NCBI GenBank assembly: GCA_902797695.1 | Contig: CADBTW010000033.1 | Location: 1 to 52,149, forward strand | Source of the DNA: an uncultured Sutterellaceae bacterium | Lineage (GTDB): Bacteria > Pseudomonadota > Gammaproteobacteria > Burkholderiales > Burkholderiaceae_F | Length of the DNA stretch: 52,149 bases | Reading direction: 5' to 3' | Part shown: piece by piece, positions 26,801 through 36,117 of the stretch | Numbering within the stretch: position 1 is the first letter of the stretch | Layout of the letters: each line of letters starts with the position of its first letter | Translations under genes and position numbers: made by a program | Notes under the pieces: model-generated | What the model was told of the DNA's origin: nothing | Seen by the model: the letters and a program-made list of their open reading frames with translations, nothing else | The model's database searches: none

Positions 26801-27460
26801 ATGCTCAATCGTCGCAGCTTTATCGCGGCCGCCCTCGCGGCGCCCTTCGTGCTCTCCTCTCCCGCGGCCCTCGCGGCGTCGTCCTCCGACAAGGATCCGA
26901 CCGAGTGGATTGTCGGGCTGATGAACCAGCTCCTCGACGACATCCGCAAGGATCCCGCCCTGAAGAAGGCGAACCCGGAGAAGGTGAGGACCTTCGTGAC
27001 GAACCGGATCATGCCGGAAGTGGACTTCGCGAGAATGACCCGCACCGCGGTGGGCCCGCAGTGGCGCCAGGCGACTGCCGACCAGCGCGCGGCCCTGCAG
27101 GAAGGCTTCCAGGGCCTCCTCACCCGCGTCTATTCCGGAGCCTTCAGCTCGGTGCAGGACTACCACGCCGAGGCGGTTCCCGCGCGGCGTCCGGCTGACG
27201 CTTCCGCCACGGCGATCGTGAGGACGAAGCTTGTCTCGAAGACCGCGAAGCCTGTTCCGGTCGACTACCGCCTCGCGAACAAGGGGGGCGCCTGGAAGGT
27301 GATCGACGTCAACGTCTCCGGGATCTGGCTCGTGCAGAACTACCACTCCCAGTTCGGGAGCATCCTCGCGAACGGCGGCATTCCCGCTCTCGTCAAGGCC
27401 CTGAACGACAAGAATTCCGCGCTCAACAAGGACGCGGCAAAGCAGTCCGGAGCCAAGTAG
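26801..27460 (+). CDS. mlaC: Periplasmic phospholipid carrier MlaC
   Basis: MlaC, 219 aa, shuttles phospholipid across the periplasm between MlaA and MlaD. The mature part has the Tol_Tol_Ttg2 features DFARMTRTAVGPQWRQAT and YRLANKGGAWKVIDVNVSGIWLVQNYHSQF. The signal peptide begins MLNRRSFIAAALAAPF, a twin-arginine-like pattern, with an AxA cleavage site near residue 26. The ATG after GGAAGGAAAA is chosen; another ATG 12 bases earlier is in frame. Confidence 0.94.
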   Translation: MLNRRSFIAAALAAPFVLSSPAALAASSSDKDPTEWIVGLMNQLLDDIRKDPALKKANPEKVRTFVTNRIMPEVDFARMTRTAVGPQWRQATADQRAALQEGFQGLLTRVYSGAFSSVQDYHAEAVPARRPADASATAIVRTKLVSKTAKPVPVDYRLANKGGAWKVIDVNVSGIWLVQNYHSQFGSILANGGIPALVKALNDKNSALNKDAAKQSGAK

Positions 27461-27473
27461 GCACGAGGGAAAG

Positions 27474-27743
27474 ATGAAGATTCCCGGCACCGAGATCACG
27501 ATGCAGAATGCGCAGGAAATCATCCGGGCGGGCGACGCCGCGGTGAAGTCCGGAGACGGCGCCTTCGACTTTTCCGGGATTCGGCGGGCGGACTCGTCCG
27601 CCGTCGCCGCGCTCTTGCACTGGAAGCGGCTCTGCCGGTCGTCAGGTGCGGAGTTCAGGATCGAGGCGCTCCCCGAAGGGCTCTCCGTTCTCTGCAGGCT
27701 CTACGGGGTCGACCGGATTCTCGGGATTCCCGCCCGGAGCTAG
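27474..27743 (+). CDS. mlaB: STAS-domain protein MlaB
   Basis: MlaB, 89 aa, the small cytoplasmic STAS subunit that binds MlaF and supports its activity. The STAS core [20 protein letters not shown], with DSSA at about residues 40-43, is clear, as is the C-terminal helix [14 protein letters not shown]. Last gene of the mla operon; a terminator follows after 31 bases. The short length is normal for the family. Confidence 0.9.
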   Translation: MKIPGTEITMQNAQEIIRAGDAAVKSGDGAFDFSGIRRADSSAVAALLHWKRLCRSSGAEFRIEALPEGLSVLCRLYGVDRILGIPARS

Positions 27744-27774
27744 GGGCGGGGGCCTGCTGCACGCTATCATACGG

Positions 27775-27809
27775 AAGCCGCAGGGACATTTTCCCCCGCG
27801 GCTTTCTTT
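27775..27809 (+). terminator. Terminator of the mla operon
   Basis: AAGCCGC and GCGGCTT pair, with an inner GGG/CCC pairing, and TCTTT follows. It lies between mlaB and murA, so murA and the his genes probably start from a promoter in the remaining 30 bases, where I see only an AT-rich CTTATATCTC. Confidence 0.7.
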
Positions 27810-27838
27810 GGCCTTATATCTCTATCCAGCCATTTTTT

Positions 27839-29092
27839 ATGGAAAAGCTCAGGATTATCGGTGGACACCGCCTTTCGGGCAATGTCCGGATCTCCGGCGC
27901 CAAGAACGCGGTGCTCCCAATCTTGGCTTCTAGCCTTCTCACCTCGGGCGAACTCGTGCTGCACAACGTGCCGAACCTCGCCGACGTGAGGACGATGCTG
28001 AAGCTGCTCGAAGGCATGGGAGTGAAGATCGATCGCGAAGGCGAGACGGTGAAGCTTTGCGCCTCGAACGTGACGAGCACGGTCGCTCCCTACGAGCTCG
28101 TGAAGACGATGCGGGCGTCGATCCTCGTGCTCTGCCCCCTCGCAACGCGCTTCGGCGCGGCCCGGGTGTCTCTGCCGGGCGGCTGCACGATCGGGGCGCG
28201 CCCCGTCGACCAGCACATCCAGGCGCTTCGCCGCATGGGCGCTGACGTCCAGATCGACCACGGCTTCGTCGACCTGCGCTGCGGGAGGCTCTCCGGCAGG
28301 ACGATCGTGACCGACATGGTGACGGTGACCGGTACGGAGAACATCATGATGGCGGCGGTCCTCGCCGAGGGCCGCACGGTGATTGAGAACGCAGCCCGCG
28401 AGCCCGAGGTCGTGGATCTCGCGAACTGCCTCCGCGCGATGGGGGCGAGGATCGCGGGCGACGGGACCTCGACCATCGTGATCGACGGATGCGAGGAACT
28501 CCACGGGGCCGAGCACACCGTGATCCCCGACCGGATCGAGGCCGGGACATTCGCCGCAGCCGCCGCCGCGACCCGCGGCGACGTGACGCTGCAGAACGTC
28601 GACCCGGAAGCGCTTTCCGTCGTTCTCGACAAGATCCGCGAGGCCGGAGCCGAAATTGAAACCGGTCCTGACTGGATCCGAGTGAAGATGGACCGCAGGC
28701 CGAAGGCGGTCTCGATCCGAACCGAGCCTCACCCGGGGTTCCCGACCGACATGCAGGCCCAGATCATGGCGCTCGACTGCGTTTCCGAAGGGCTGGGCCG
28801 GATTACGGAAACCATCTTTGAAAACCGCTTCATGCACGTGCCCGAGCTCCAGAGGCTTGGCGCGGACATCGAGGTCGAGGGCCATACGGCGATTGTGCGC
28901 GGCGTGCGGCAGCTGCAGGGCGCGAGGCTGATGGCGACTGACCTCCGCGCCTCCGCCTCCCTCGTGATCGCGGCGCTCGCCGCCGAGGGCGAGTCGATCG
29001 TCGACCGCATCTACCACCTTGACCGCGGCTACGACGGGATGGAAGTGAAGCTCCGCGCCCTTGGGGCAGACATCAGGAGATTCAGAGAATGA
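27839..29092 (+). CDS. murA: UDP-N-acetylglucosamine 1-carboxyvinyltransferase
   Basis: MurA, 417 aa, first committed step of peptidoglycan synthesis (adds enolpyruvate to UDP-GlcNAc). The active-site cysteine is C116 in [13 protein letters not shown], so fosfomycin sensitivity is expected. The N-terminal [10 protein letters not shown] has the conserved K22-N23. It overlaps hisG by ATGA; murA-hisG linkage is usual in betaproteobacteria. Confidence 0.97.
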   Translation: MEKLRIIGGHRLSGNVRISGAKNAVLPILASSLLTSGELVLHNVPNLADVRTMLKLLEGMGVKIDREGETVKLCASNVTSTVAPYELVKTMRASILVLCPLATRFGAARVSLPGGCTIGARPVDQHIQALRRMGADVQIDHGFVDLRCGRLSGRTIVTDMVTVTGTENIMMAAVLAEGRTVIENAAREPEVVDLANCLRAMGARIAGDGTSTIVIDGCEELHGAEHTVIPDRIEAGTFAAAAAATRGDVTLQNVDPEALSVVLDKIREAGAEIETGPDWIRVKMDRRPKAVSIRTEPHPGFPTDMQAQIMALDCVSEGLGRITETIFENRFMHVPELQRLGADIEVEGHTAIVRGVRQLQGARLMATDLRASASLVIAALAAEGESIVDRIYHLDRGYDGMEVKLRALGADIRRFRE

Positions 29093-29724
29093 TCACCATG
29101 GCGCTCGCCAAGGGGCGCATCTATCAGGACACGCTGCCGTTTCTCGCGGCGGCCGGCATCTACCCGGTCGAAGACCCGGAGAAGAGCCGCAAGCTGATGA
29201 TCGCGACGAACCGCAGCGACCTGCGGATCGTCGTGATCCGCGCGACGGACGTTCCCACTTACGTGCAGTACGGAGCCGCGGACCTCGGGGTCTGCGGCTG
29301 GGACACGCTCTACGAGCATGGCGGCAACGGGCTTTTCATACCGGTCGACCTCCAGATCGCCCGCTGCCGCATGAGCGTCGCGGCGCCGAACGGCTTCGAC
29401 TATGACGGGCTCGTCCGCCGCGGGGGCCGGATCAGGATCGCGACGAAGTTCATGAAGTGGGCCCGGGACTATTTCGCGGGACAGGGCGTGCACGTCGATC
29501 TGATTAAACTTTACGGGTCGATGGAGCTCGCTCCGATCGCGGGTCTTGCCGACGCGATCGTCGACATCGTGGCTACCGGGGCCACGCTTCGCGCGAACAA
29601 CATGCGGGAAGTCCGGGTGATCGCCCCGATCAGTTCCCGGCTCATCGTGAACCAGATTTCGATGGGGCTCAAGCGCTCGGAGCTGAGCCCCATCATTGAA
29701 AGCATCAGGAAGGCAAAAAAATAA
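29089..29724 (+). CDS. hisG: ATP phosphoribosyltransferase, short form
   Basis: HisG, 211 aa, first enzyme of histidine synthesis. It is the short form without the C-terminal ACT-like regulatory domain; such enzymes need the HisRS-like partner HisZ, which is not in this window. Seen are LAKGRI at the start, [10 protein letters not shown] and the PRPP-binding [16 protein letters not shown]. The ATG lies 8 bases after AGGAG and overlaps the murA stop. Confidence 0.96.
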   Translation: MITMALAKGRIYQDTLPFLAAAGIYPVEDPEKSRKLMIATNRSDLRIVVIRATDVPTYVQYGAADLGVCGWDTLYEHGGNGLFIPVDLQIARCRMSVAAPNGFDYDGLVRRGGRIRIATKFMKWARDYFAGQGVHVDLIKLYGSMELAPIAGLADAIVDIVATGATLRANNMREVRVIAPISSRLIVNQISMGLKRSELSPIIESIRKAKK

Positions 29725-29725
29725 A

Positions 29726-31021
29726 ATGATCAGACAGTTATCCACTCAGGACCAGGATTTTGAGCCGAAGTTCGCGAAGCTCGTCGCCCGCGACGCGTCG
29801 GTCGATCCCGAAATCACCCGCCGTGCCGAGGCGATCGTCCAGGACGTCGCCGCCCGCGGCGACGAGGCGGTGATCGAGTACACGAACCGCTTCGACCGCC
29901 TCAGCCTGAAGACGATGGAAGACGCCGTCGTGACGCGCGAGGAGATGCTCCACGCCCTCGAAACGCTCCCCGGGGACCAGCGGAACGCCCTCGAGACCGC
30001 CGCGAGGCGCATCCGGACCTTCCACGAGCACCAGCTCGAGAAGGGCTGGACCATGGAGGACGAGTTCGGCAACGTGCTCGGCCAGAGGATCACCCCCATC
30101 GATTCCGTCGGCCTTTACGTTCCCGGCGGGAAGGCCGCCTATCCGTCTTCCGTCCTCATGAACGCGATGCCCGCGCACGTCGCCGGCGTCCCGCGGATCG
30201 AAATGGTCTTCCCGACCCCGGGCGGGGAACGCAACCAGCTCGTGCTCGCCGCTGCGGCCCTCGCGGGCGTCTCGCGCGCCTTCACGATCGGCGGCGCCCA
30301 GGCGATCGCCGCCCTCGCCTACGGCACGAAGACCCTGCAGCCGGTCGACAAGATCGTCGGGCCGGGCAACGCCTACGTCGCCGCGGCGAAGCGCTGTGTC
30401 TTCGGCCGCGTCGGCATCGACATGATCGCCGGCCCCTCCGAGATCCTCGTGATCTGCGACGGGAAGACTCCTGCCGACTGGATCGCGATGGACCTCTTCA
30501 GCCAGGCCGAGCATGACGAGCTCGCGCAGGCGATCCTCCTCACCCCGTCCGCGGACTTCGCGGCCGAGGTCCAGAAGTCGATCGAAAAGCTCCTTCCCAC
30601 GATGCCCCGCCAGGCGATCATCGAGAAGAGCCTCGCCAACCGCGGCGCGATCATCGTGACGCGCGACCTCGAGGAAGCCTGCCGCGTCGCCGACGCCATT
30701 TCCCCGGAGCACCTCGAGATCTCGACCGAGAACCCCGAGAAGTGGGTCGACCACCTCCGCCACGCCGGCGCGATCTTCATGGGCCGCTGGTCCGTCGAGG
30801 CGCTTGGCGACTACTGCGCGGGCCCGAACCACGTGCTTCCGACCTCCCGCACGGCGCGCTTCTCCTCGCCGCTCGGCGTCTACGACTTCCTGAAGCGCAC
30901 GAGCATCATCCACATTTCCGAGGACGGCGCCCAGGCGCTGAGCCCCGTCGCGGCAGTCCTCGCCCGAGGCGAGCACCTGATCGCGCACGCGACGAGCGCC
31001 TGCTACCGGCTGAAGAAGTAG
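29726..31021 (+). CDS. hisD: Histidinol dehydrogenase
   Basis: HisD, 431 aa, two-step NAD oxidation of histidinol to histidine. Zinc ligands fit Q260 and H263 in FSQAEHDE and the catalytic pair E328-H329 in ISPEHLEI. The nucleotide-binding region [16 protein letters not shown] and [14 protein letters not shown] are conserved. The start after the hisG stop is preferred to an upstream in-frame ATG. hisC, which normally follows, is missing; a 103-base gap with two hairpins leads to hisB. Confidence 0.97.
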   Translation: MIRQLSTQDQDFEPKFAKLVARDASVDPEITRRAEAIVQDVAARGDEAVIEYTNRFDRLSLKTMEDAVVTREEMLHALETLPGDQRNALETAARRIRTFHEHQLEKGWTMEDEFGNVLGQRITPIDSVGLYVPGGKAAYPSSVLMNAMPAHVAGVPRIEMVFPTPGGERNQLVLAAAALAGVSRAFTIGGAQAIAALAYGTKTLQPVDKIVGPGNAYVAAAKRCVFGRVGIDMIAGPSEILVICDGKTPADWIAMDLFSQAEHDELAQAILLTPSADFAAEVQKSIEKLLPTMPRQAIIEKSLANRGAIIVTRDLEEACRVADAISPEHLEISTENPEKWVDHLRHAGAIFMGRWSVEALGDYCAGPNHVLPTSRTARFSSPLGVYDFLKRTSIIHISEDGAQALSPVAAVLARGEHLIAHATSACYRLKK

Positions 31022-31028
31022 TCCTTTT

Positions 31029-31071
31029 CTCCCCATTGCGGGGAGGAACGAGGGGCGGACGCCGTCCGCCC
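31029..31071 (+). promoter_or_regulatory. Two hairpins between hisD and hisB
   Basis: CTCCCC/GGGGAG (31029-31045) is followed closely by GGGCGGAC-GCC-GTCCGCCC (31053-31071). Behind the second come GCTCCTTTC, only a weak T-run. They may reduce read-through from hisD into hisB or protect the mRNA. Confidence 0.45.
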
Positions 31072-31124
31072 GCTCCTTTCGCGGCATCTTCCAGCCTATT
31101 CCAACAGTCAGGAGACGCACCCTT

Positions 31125-31721
31125 ATGCAGCCAGACCGGATCGCGGAAATCACCCGCAGGACGCAGGAAACGGAGGTTGAGATTCGTCTGAACCTCGACG
31201 GGACGGGAAAGTCTGAGATCGCCACAGGCATCGGCTTCTTCGACCACATGCTGGAGCAGATCGCCCGGCACGGCCTTGTCGACCTCGTTGTGAAGGCGAA
31301 GGGCGACCTCGATGTGGACGGCCACCATACGGTGGAGGACGTCGGCATCACGCTCGGGGACGCGCTCCTGCGGGCCCTGGGCGACAAGAAGGGAATCCGG
31401 CGCTACGGATTCGCCTATGTGCCGCTCGACGAAGCCCTTTCCCGCGTGGTGCTGGACCTCTCCGGGCGTCCCGGCCTCGTGTTCGAGGCTTCGTTCACGG
31501 CTCCGATGGTGGGCGGGCTCGACACGCAGCTCGTGAGGGAATTCTTCCAGGGCTTCGCGAACCATGGCGAAGTCACTCTCCACATTGACAATCTCCGCGG
31601 CGTCAACGCGCACCACCAGGCCGAGACGATCTTCAAGGCCTTCGGACGCGCGCTTCGCATGGCCGTGGAGCCGGATCCGAGGATGACTGGCGTCATTCCG
31701 TCGACGAAGGGGGTGCTGTGA
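31125..31721 (+). CDS. hisB: Imidazoleglycerol-phosphate dehydratase
   Basis: HisB, 198 aa, the monofunctional dehydratase; it lacks the histidinol-phosphatase domain found in E. coli HisB. Manganese-binding motifs are seen in [24 protein letters not shown] and [18 protein letters not shown] separate histidinol phosphatase must exist elsewhere. The end overlaps hisH (GTGA). Confidence 0.97.
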   Translation: MQPDRIAEITRRTQETEVEIRLNLDGTGKSEIATGIGFFDHMLEQIARHGLVDLVVKAKGDLDVDGHHTVEDVGITLGDALLRALGDKKGIRRYGFAYVPLDEALSRVVLDLSGRPGLVFEASFTAPMVGGLDTQLVREFFQGFANHGEVTLHIDNLRGVNAHHQAETIFKAFGRALRMAVEPDPRMTGVIPSTKGVL

Positions 31722-32359
31722 AAAGAATCGTCGTTGTCGATTACGGAAGCGGAAACCTGAAGTCCGTCTCGAAGGCACTTGAGGCCGTTGCCGGGAAGGA
31801 CGAATCGGTCGCCGTTTCCTCGGACCCCGCCGCCGTGCGCTCCGCTGACCGCATCGTGCTCCCCGGGCAGGGCGCCATGGGAGACTGCATGAAGCACCTG
31901 AACGAATCGGGGCTTCGCGAGGAAGTGCTGCGCGCCTTTTCCGAGAAGCCCGTGTTCGCGGTCTGCATCGGGCTGCAGATGCTCTTCGAGGAAAGCGAGG
32001 AGGGCAACAGCCTGGGGCTCGGCGTCTTCAGGGGGCGGGTTCTCAGGTTTCCGCCGACCGCCATGAGAACCGCGTCCGGCGCCCGGCTCAAGGTGCCCGA
32101 AATGGGCTGGAACCGCGTCTACCAGACCCGTTCCCATCCGCTTTGGGAAGGCATCGCGGACGGCTCGTGGTTCTACCTCGTGCACAGCTACTTCGCGGCG
32201 CCTGAGGACATGCGGATCGTGGCCGGAATGACGAGCTACGGTCTTCCCTACACGACTGCGGTCGCGAAGGGGAATATCTTCGCGACCCAGTTCCACCCGG
32301 AGAAGAGCGCGGCGGACGGCCTGCGGCTCTACTCGAACTTCCTTCGCTGGAATCCCTGA
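31718..32359 (+). CDS. hisH: Imidazole glycerol phosphate synthase, glutaminase subunit
   Basis: HisH, 213 aa, a class I glutamine amidotransferase that feeds ammonia to HisF. The nucleophile is C83 in FAVCIGLQ, the oxyanion segment PGQG lies at 49-52 and the His-Glu pair in QFHPEKS near residue 195. The start is GTG within a GTGA overlap with hisB. Confidence 0.96.
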   Translation: MKRIVVVDYGSGNLKSVSKALEAVAGKDESVAVSSDPAAVRSADRIVLPGQGAMGDCMKHLNESGLREEVLRAFSEKPVFAVCIGLQMLFEESEEGNSLGLGVFRGRVLRFPPTAMRTASGARLKVPEMGWNRVYQTRSHPLWEGIADGSWFYLVHSYFAAPEDMRIVAGMTSYGLPYTTAVAKGNIFATQFHPEKSAADGLRLYSNFLRWNP

Positions 32360-32386
32360 TTCCCGTTCCTACAAAAGGGTTCAAAG

Positions 32387-33136
32387 ATGCTTGACCTCAT
32401 CCCTGCCATTGACATCAAGGACGGCGCCTGCGTGCGGCTTGTCCAGGGTGACCTCAACAAGAACATCACGGTCTACTCGCGGGATCCGCTTGAAATGGCG
32501 CGCCGCTGGGCAGACCTCGGCGCCTCGCGCCTCCATCTCGTGGACCTCGACGGCGCGAAGCACGGCCGGTCGGTGAACCACGACGTGATCACCGGAATTG
32601 TGAAGGAGTTCAGCGGCGTGATGGAGATCGACCTCGGGGGCGGCCTCCGGGATCTCGACACGATCGAGTCCTACATGGAGGAAGGGCTTTCCTTCGCCGT
32701 GATCGGAACCGCTGCCGTGAAGCAGCCCGGCTTCCTCGCGAACGCCTGCGGCGCCTTCCCCGGCTCCATCATCGTGTCACTGGACGCGAGGGACGGGAAG
32801 ATCGCGACGGACGGCTGGGAGAAGACTTCCCGGATCGACGTGATCGAGATCGCGGAGAAATTCGCTCAGCTCGATCCGGCCGCGTTCCTCTATACCGACA
32901 TTTCCCGCGACGGGATGCTCTGCGGCGTGAACGTGGAGGCGACGAGGCGCCTCGCCCGCGCGACCCCCGTCCCTGTGATCGCCTCGGGGGGCGTGAAGGA
33001 CATGGGCGACATTGACGCGCTCGTCGCAGCAGAGGAGGACGGCATTTGCGGCGTCATCCTCGGCAAGGCCCTCTACGAGGGGACGCTCGACTTCAGCGAG
33101 GCGCTCGACCGGGTTTCCGGCGGTGCCCCGGACTGA
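32387..33136 (+). CDS. hisA: ProFAR isomerase
   Basis: HisA, 249 aa, a TIM barrel that isomerises the N'-formimino intermediate (ProFAR to PRFAR). The catalytic Asp lies at residue 9 in IPAIDIKDG, and the second catalytic region is TDISRDGM. Phosphate-binding glycine loops ([14 protein letters not shown]) are present. It is between hisH and hisF. Confidence 0.97.
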   Translation: MLDLIPAIDIKDGACVRLVQGDLNKNITVYSRDPLEMARRWADLGASRLHLVDLDGAKHGRSVNHDVITGIVKEFSGVMEIDLGGGLRDLDTIESYMEEGLSFAVIGTAAVKQPGFLANACGAFPGSIIVSLDARDGKIATDGWEKTSRIDVIEIAEKFAQLDPAAFLYTDISRDGMLCGVNVEATRRLARATPVPVIASGGVKDMGDIDALVAAEEDGICGVILGKALYEGTLDFSEALDRVSGGAPD

Positions 33137-33165
33137 AGGAACTGGAAAACGGAAGAGGTGCTGAA

Positions 33166-33948
33166 ATGCTGGCGAAACGCATCATTCCCTGCCTTGACGT
33201 CACGGCCGGCCGCGTCGTCAAGGGCACGAACTTCGTCGGGCTCCGGGACGCCGGGGATCCGGTCGAGATCGCCCGGCGCTACGACCGCGAAGGCGCCGAC
33301 GAGCTCACGTTCCTCGACATCACGGCGAGTTCCGACAACCGCGGGATCATCCTTTCCGTGATCGAGTCGGTCGCCTCCCAGGTGTTCATCCCGCTCACCG
33401 TCGGGGGCGGCGTCCGTCAGGTTTCCGACATCCGGCGGCTCCTCAACGCCGGAGCGGACAAGGTCTCGATCAACACGGCGGGCGTCCTGAACCCGGACCT
33501 GATCGGGGACTCCGCATCGCTTTACGGCAGCCAGGCAATCGTCTGCGCGATTGACGCGAAGAGGAAGCAGGGCCCCGAGGGCGGCTGGGAGGTGTACACG
33601 CACGGTGGCCGGAAGCCTTCCGGCCGCGACGCGGTGGCGTGGGCGAAGGAGGTGGAAAGGCTCGGCGCGGGCGAGATCCTCCTCACTAGCATGGACGCGG
33701 ACGGCACGAAGGAAGGGTTCGACCTCGAGCTCACCCGGTCCGTGAGCGACGCCGTGCATGTCCCGGTGATCGCCTCGGGCGGCGCCGGGAATCTACAGCA
33801 CCTTGCGGACGGCGTCCTCAAGGGGCACGCGGACGCGGTGCTTGCCGCGTCGATCTTCCACTTCGGCGAATATTCCATCCTCGAAGCGAAGCGTTTCATG
33901 GCGAAGGCCGGGATCTGCATGAGGCTGCCTGAGGGAGAAGAGCGGTGA
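33166..33948 (+). CDS. hisF: Imidazole glycerol phosphate synthase, cyclase subunit
   Basis: HisF, 260 aa, a TIM barrel related to HisA that forms the imidazole ring and [23 protein letters not shown] at the start holds the catalytic Asp11; VGGGVR, INTAGV and [12 protein letters not shown] are conserved. The ATG lies 7 bases after GAGG; a longer reading that begins inside hisA is rejected. GTGA overlap with hisI. Confidence 0.97.
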   Translation: MLAKRIIPCLDVTAGRVVKGTNFVGLRDAGDPVEIARRYDREGADELTFLDITASSDNRGIILSVIESVASQVFIPLTVGGGVRQVSDIRRLLNAGADKVSINTAGVLNPDLIGDSASLYGSQAIVCAIDAKRKQGPEGGWEVYTHGGRKPSGRDAVAWAKEVERLGAGEILLTSMDADGTKEGFDLELTRSVSDAVHVPVIASGGAGNLQHLADGVLKGHADAVLAASIFHFGEYSILEAKRFMAKAGICMRLPEGEER

Positions 33949-34376
33949 GCGGCTGGATCGAGGAAGTGAGGTTCGACGCCCGGGGGCTTGTCCCGGTGAT
34001 CGCGCAGGATTCCGCGACGGGCACCATCCTGATGCTCGCCTGGGCGAACCGCGAGGCCCTCGAGGAGGCGGTCCGGACGCGCCGCGGCGTCTATTTCTCG
34101 CGCTCCAGGGGAAAGCTCTGGAGGAAGGGCGAGGAGAGTGGGAACATCCAGGAGCTCGATCAGGTGATGCTCGACTGCGACGGCGACGCCGTGGTCTACC
34201 GGGTGCGCCAGAAGGGGGGAATCGCCTGCCACACCGGTCACGCGAGCTGCTTCTACCGGACGCTTTCCCCTGACTGCCGGTGGCGGGAGAACTCCCCCGT
34301 GCTGAGGAGCCCCGGGGAAATGTACGGGCATCATGGCGAAGGCGCCTCGAAGAACGAAACGGAAGGAAGAAAATGA
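33945..34376 (+). CDS. hisI: Phosphoribosyl-AMP cyclohydrolase
   Basis: HisI, 143 aa, opens the purine ring of PR-AMP. Metal ligands are in the DCDGDA motif and in [10 protein letters not shown]. It is a separate protein from HisE here, whereas E. coli has them fused. GTG start in GTGA overlap with hisF; the end overlaps hisE (ATGA). Ending [15 protein letters not shown] is an unremarkable tail. Confidence 0.96.
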   Translation: MSGWIEEVRFDARGLVPVIAQDSATGTILMLAWANREALEEAVRTRRGVYFSRSRGKLWRKGEESGNIQELDQVMLDCDGDAVVYRVRQKGGIACHTGHASCFYRTLSPDCRWRENSPVLRSPGEMYGHHGEGASKNETEGRK

Positions 34377-34726
34377 CAGAAAGCAGAAAGTGCGGGGAAA
34401 TCCTCGAGGAAATCGCCGACACGATCGACTCCCGCCATGGGGCGGATCCCTCGAAGAGCTATGTCGCGCAGCTTTTCTCCAAGGCTCCGGACGGCATGCT
34501 GAAGAAGGTAGCGGAAGAGGCTTCCGAGGTCATCATGGCGGCGAAGGACGTGGCGAGCGGCTCGGGCGACAAGGCCCACCTTGTCTACGAGACCGCGGAC
34601 CTCTGGTTCCACTCGATGGTGGTGCTCTCCTGCTACGGCCTCAGGCCCGAGGATGTCGTGCGTGAGCTCGCGCGCCGCGAAGGGGTTTCCGGGCTTGTCG
34701 AAAAGGCTTCACGGAAGAAGTCCTAG
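34373..34726 (+). CDS. hisE: Phosphoribosyl-ATP pyrophosphohydrolase
   Basis: HisE, 117 aa, hydrolyses PR-ATP to PR-AMP; an all-alpha MazG-like fold. The acidic metal-binding pattern [15 protein letters not shown] and [12 protein letters not shown] is visible at about residues 45-85. The ATG overlaps the hisI stop. Last his gene in the run, followed by hinT after 41 bases. Confidence 0.95.
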   Translation: MTESRKCGEILEEIADTIDSRHGADPSKSYVAQLFSKAPDGMLKKVAEEASEVIMAAKDVASGSGDKAHLVYETADLWFHSMVVLSCYGLRPEDVVRELARREGVSGLVEKASRKKS

Positions 34727-34767
34727 AGCGGAGCCGCATTAGAATCGAAGCAGAAAGGAGACTGCCT

Positions 34768-35115
34768 ATGCAGAAAGATGACTGCCTGTTTTGCAAGATC
34801 GCCCGCGGAGACATCCCGAGCAAGAAGGTCTACGAGGACGACGAGGTCTTTGCCTTCAACGACATCAACCCGGCCGCGCCCGTGCATTTCCTCATCATTC
34901 CGAAGCGGCACATCACGTCGCTCGCCGAGGTCGGCCCCGAAGACGGCGAACTTTTGGGTAAAATGCTAGTCCTTGCGAAGAAGCTCGCGCTCGAACAGGG
35001 GTGCGTCAACGGTTTTCGCATTGTCATCAACACTGGCCGCGACGGCGGCCAGGAAGTACCTCATTTACATGTCCATGTGCTGGGCGGACCCCAGCCCTGG
35101 AAGCGTAGGAGCTGA
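34768..35115 (+). CDS. hinT: HIT family purine nucleoside phosphoramidase
   Basis: 115 aa HIT protein of the HinT group. The N-terminal [20 protein letters not shown] and the histidine triad HLHVH at residues 99-103 are intact. It hydrolyses AMP-linked phosphoramidates; the physiological role is unclear. It stands between hisE and tatA, a linkage common in betaproteobacteria, and is only 5 bases from tatA. Confidence 0.93.
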   Translation: MQKDDCLFCKIARGDIPSKKVYEDDEVFAFNDINPAAPVHFLIIPKRHITSLAEVGPEDGELLGKMLVLAKKLALEQGCVNGFRIVINTGRDGGQEVPHLHVHVLGGPQPWKRRS

Positions 35116-35120
35116 TCATC

Positions 35121-35363
35121 ATGGGTTCACTTTCTATCTGGCACTGGCTGATTGTTCTCGCAATCGTTGTCCTCGTCTTCGGTACCGGCAAGCTGAAGAA
35201 CATGGGCAAGGACCTCGGCGGCGCCATCAAGGGCTTCAAGGAAGGCATGTCCGACGCGGCTGACGACGGCAAGAAGACTGCCGACGCTGCGAAGAAGACC
35301 GCCAACGAGGCCGAAAAACCCGCCGTTGCCGAAAAGGCTCCCGAGGACAAGAAGCAGGCCTAG
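35121..35363 (+). CDS. tatA: Twin-arginine translocase subunit TatA
   Basis: TatA, 80 aa, forms the membrane-weakening oligomer of the Tat system. The N-terminal helix [21 protein letters not shown] carries the FG-KL hinge, followed by an amphipathic helix ([12 protein letters not shown]) and a charged Lys/Ala/Glu tail. The binding site TAGGAG lies in the end of hinT. A large hairpin separates it from tatB. Confidence 0.95.
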   Translation: MGSLSIWHWLIVLAIVVLVFGTGKLKNMGKDLGGAIKGFKEGMSDAADDGKKTADAAKKTANEAEKPAVAEKAPEDKKQA

Positions 35364-35396
35364 TAGGGTCCGCTTTTTCCCCTTCCTGACAACAGT

Positions 35397-35432
35397 CTTC
35401 CCCCCTAGCGCCCGACGGGCAGCGGGGGGAAG
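35397..35432 (+). promoter_or_regulatory. Strong hairpin between tatA and tatB
   Basis: CTTCCCCCC pairs with GGGGGGAAG, enclosing an inner GCCC-GAC-GGGC stem; CGATCTTTTG follows. It could terminate part of the transcripts or stabilise the upstream mRNA end, giving more TatA than TatB. The effect is inferred. Confidence 0.55.
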
Positions 35433-35463
35433 CGATCTTTTGCCCGCGGCGGGTTGATCGTTT

Positions 35464-36105
35464 ATGTTTGATTTCGGTTTTAGCGAACTGCTGGTCTGCG
35501 CGGTCGTCGGACTGGTGGTTCTGGGCCCGGAAAGGCTCCCGACGGTCGCAAAGGCTGCCGGACAGTGGATAGGCAAGGCGCAGCGGTTTGTCCAGCAGAT
35601 GAAGGACGACTTCAACCGCGAGTCGGAGCTGGCCGAGCTGAAGAAGATCAAGGACGACGCGGAGAACGTCGCCCGCGACCTGAACGAGACCGTCCAGAAT
35701 GCCGCGAAGGGCATCGAGAACGACGTCAACGCCGTCGCGGGGGAAGCCGAGAAGAACCTGAGCGACTCGGAAAAGGCCTTCGAGCAGAAGCCTGACAGCG
35801 CGGATTCCTCCGAAAGCCCGCTCGCCGTGGATTCGAGCGCCGGGTCTGACTCTGACTCCGGCACCGGAGTCGAGGACTACAGCGCGACCGAATACGACAG
35901 CGAGGACTTTTCCTGGGACGATTCCGAGAGCTCCGGAACGAAGATTTTCGACAAGCGCTACATTTCCGGGCCTTCCATCGACGAGCTCGCGGAGGAAATG
36001 GAGAAGGTCCAGGAAAAGCTCCAGATGCAGCGCCACCAGTTTGTCGGCAACAACCGGAAGTACGCCCCGCGCGCCCGTTCGAACCGTCCAAGAATTTACC
36101 GCTAG
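35464..36105 (+). CDS. tatB: Twin-arginine translocase subunit TatB
   Basis: TatB, 213 aa, works with TatC as the receptor for twin-arginine signal peptides. The start MFDFGFSELLVCAVVGLVVLGPERLP has the family Glu8 and the GPERLP hinge. An amphipathic helix follows, then a long acidic, Ser/Asp-rich tail (about residues 105-165). Longer than E. coli TatB (171 aa) but ordinary in tail variability. 12 bases before tatC. Confidence 0.94.
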   Translation: MFDFGFSELLVCAVVGLVVLGPERLPTVAKAAGQWIGKAQRFVQQMKDDFNRESELAELKKIKDDAENVARDLNETVQNAAKGIENDVNAVAGEAEKNLSDSEKAFEQKPDSADSSESPLAVDSSAGSDSDSGTGVEDYSATEYDSEDFSWDDSESSGTKIFDKRYISGPSIDELAEEMEKVQEKLQMQRHQFVGNNRKYAPRARSNRPRIYR

Positions 36106-36117
36106 CCAGGCACTTCA

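Noticed and set aside
29738-31387. 549-codon minus-strand frame opposite hisD and hisB
   Set aside because: Shadow of two verified genes; crosses the hairpins between them and has no start signals.
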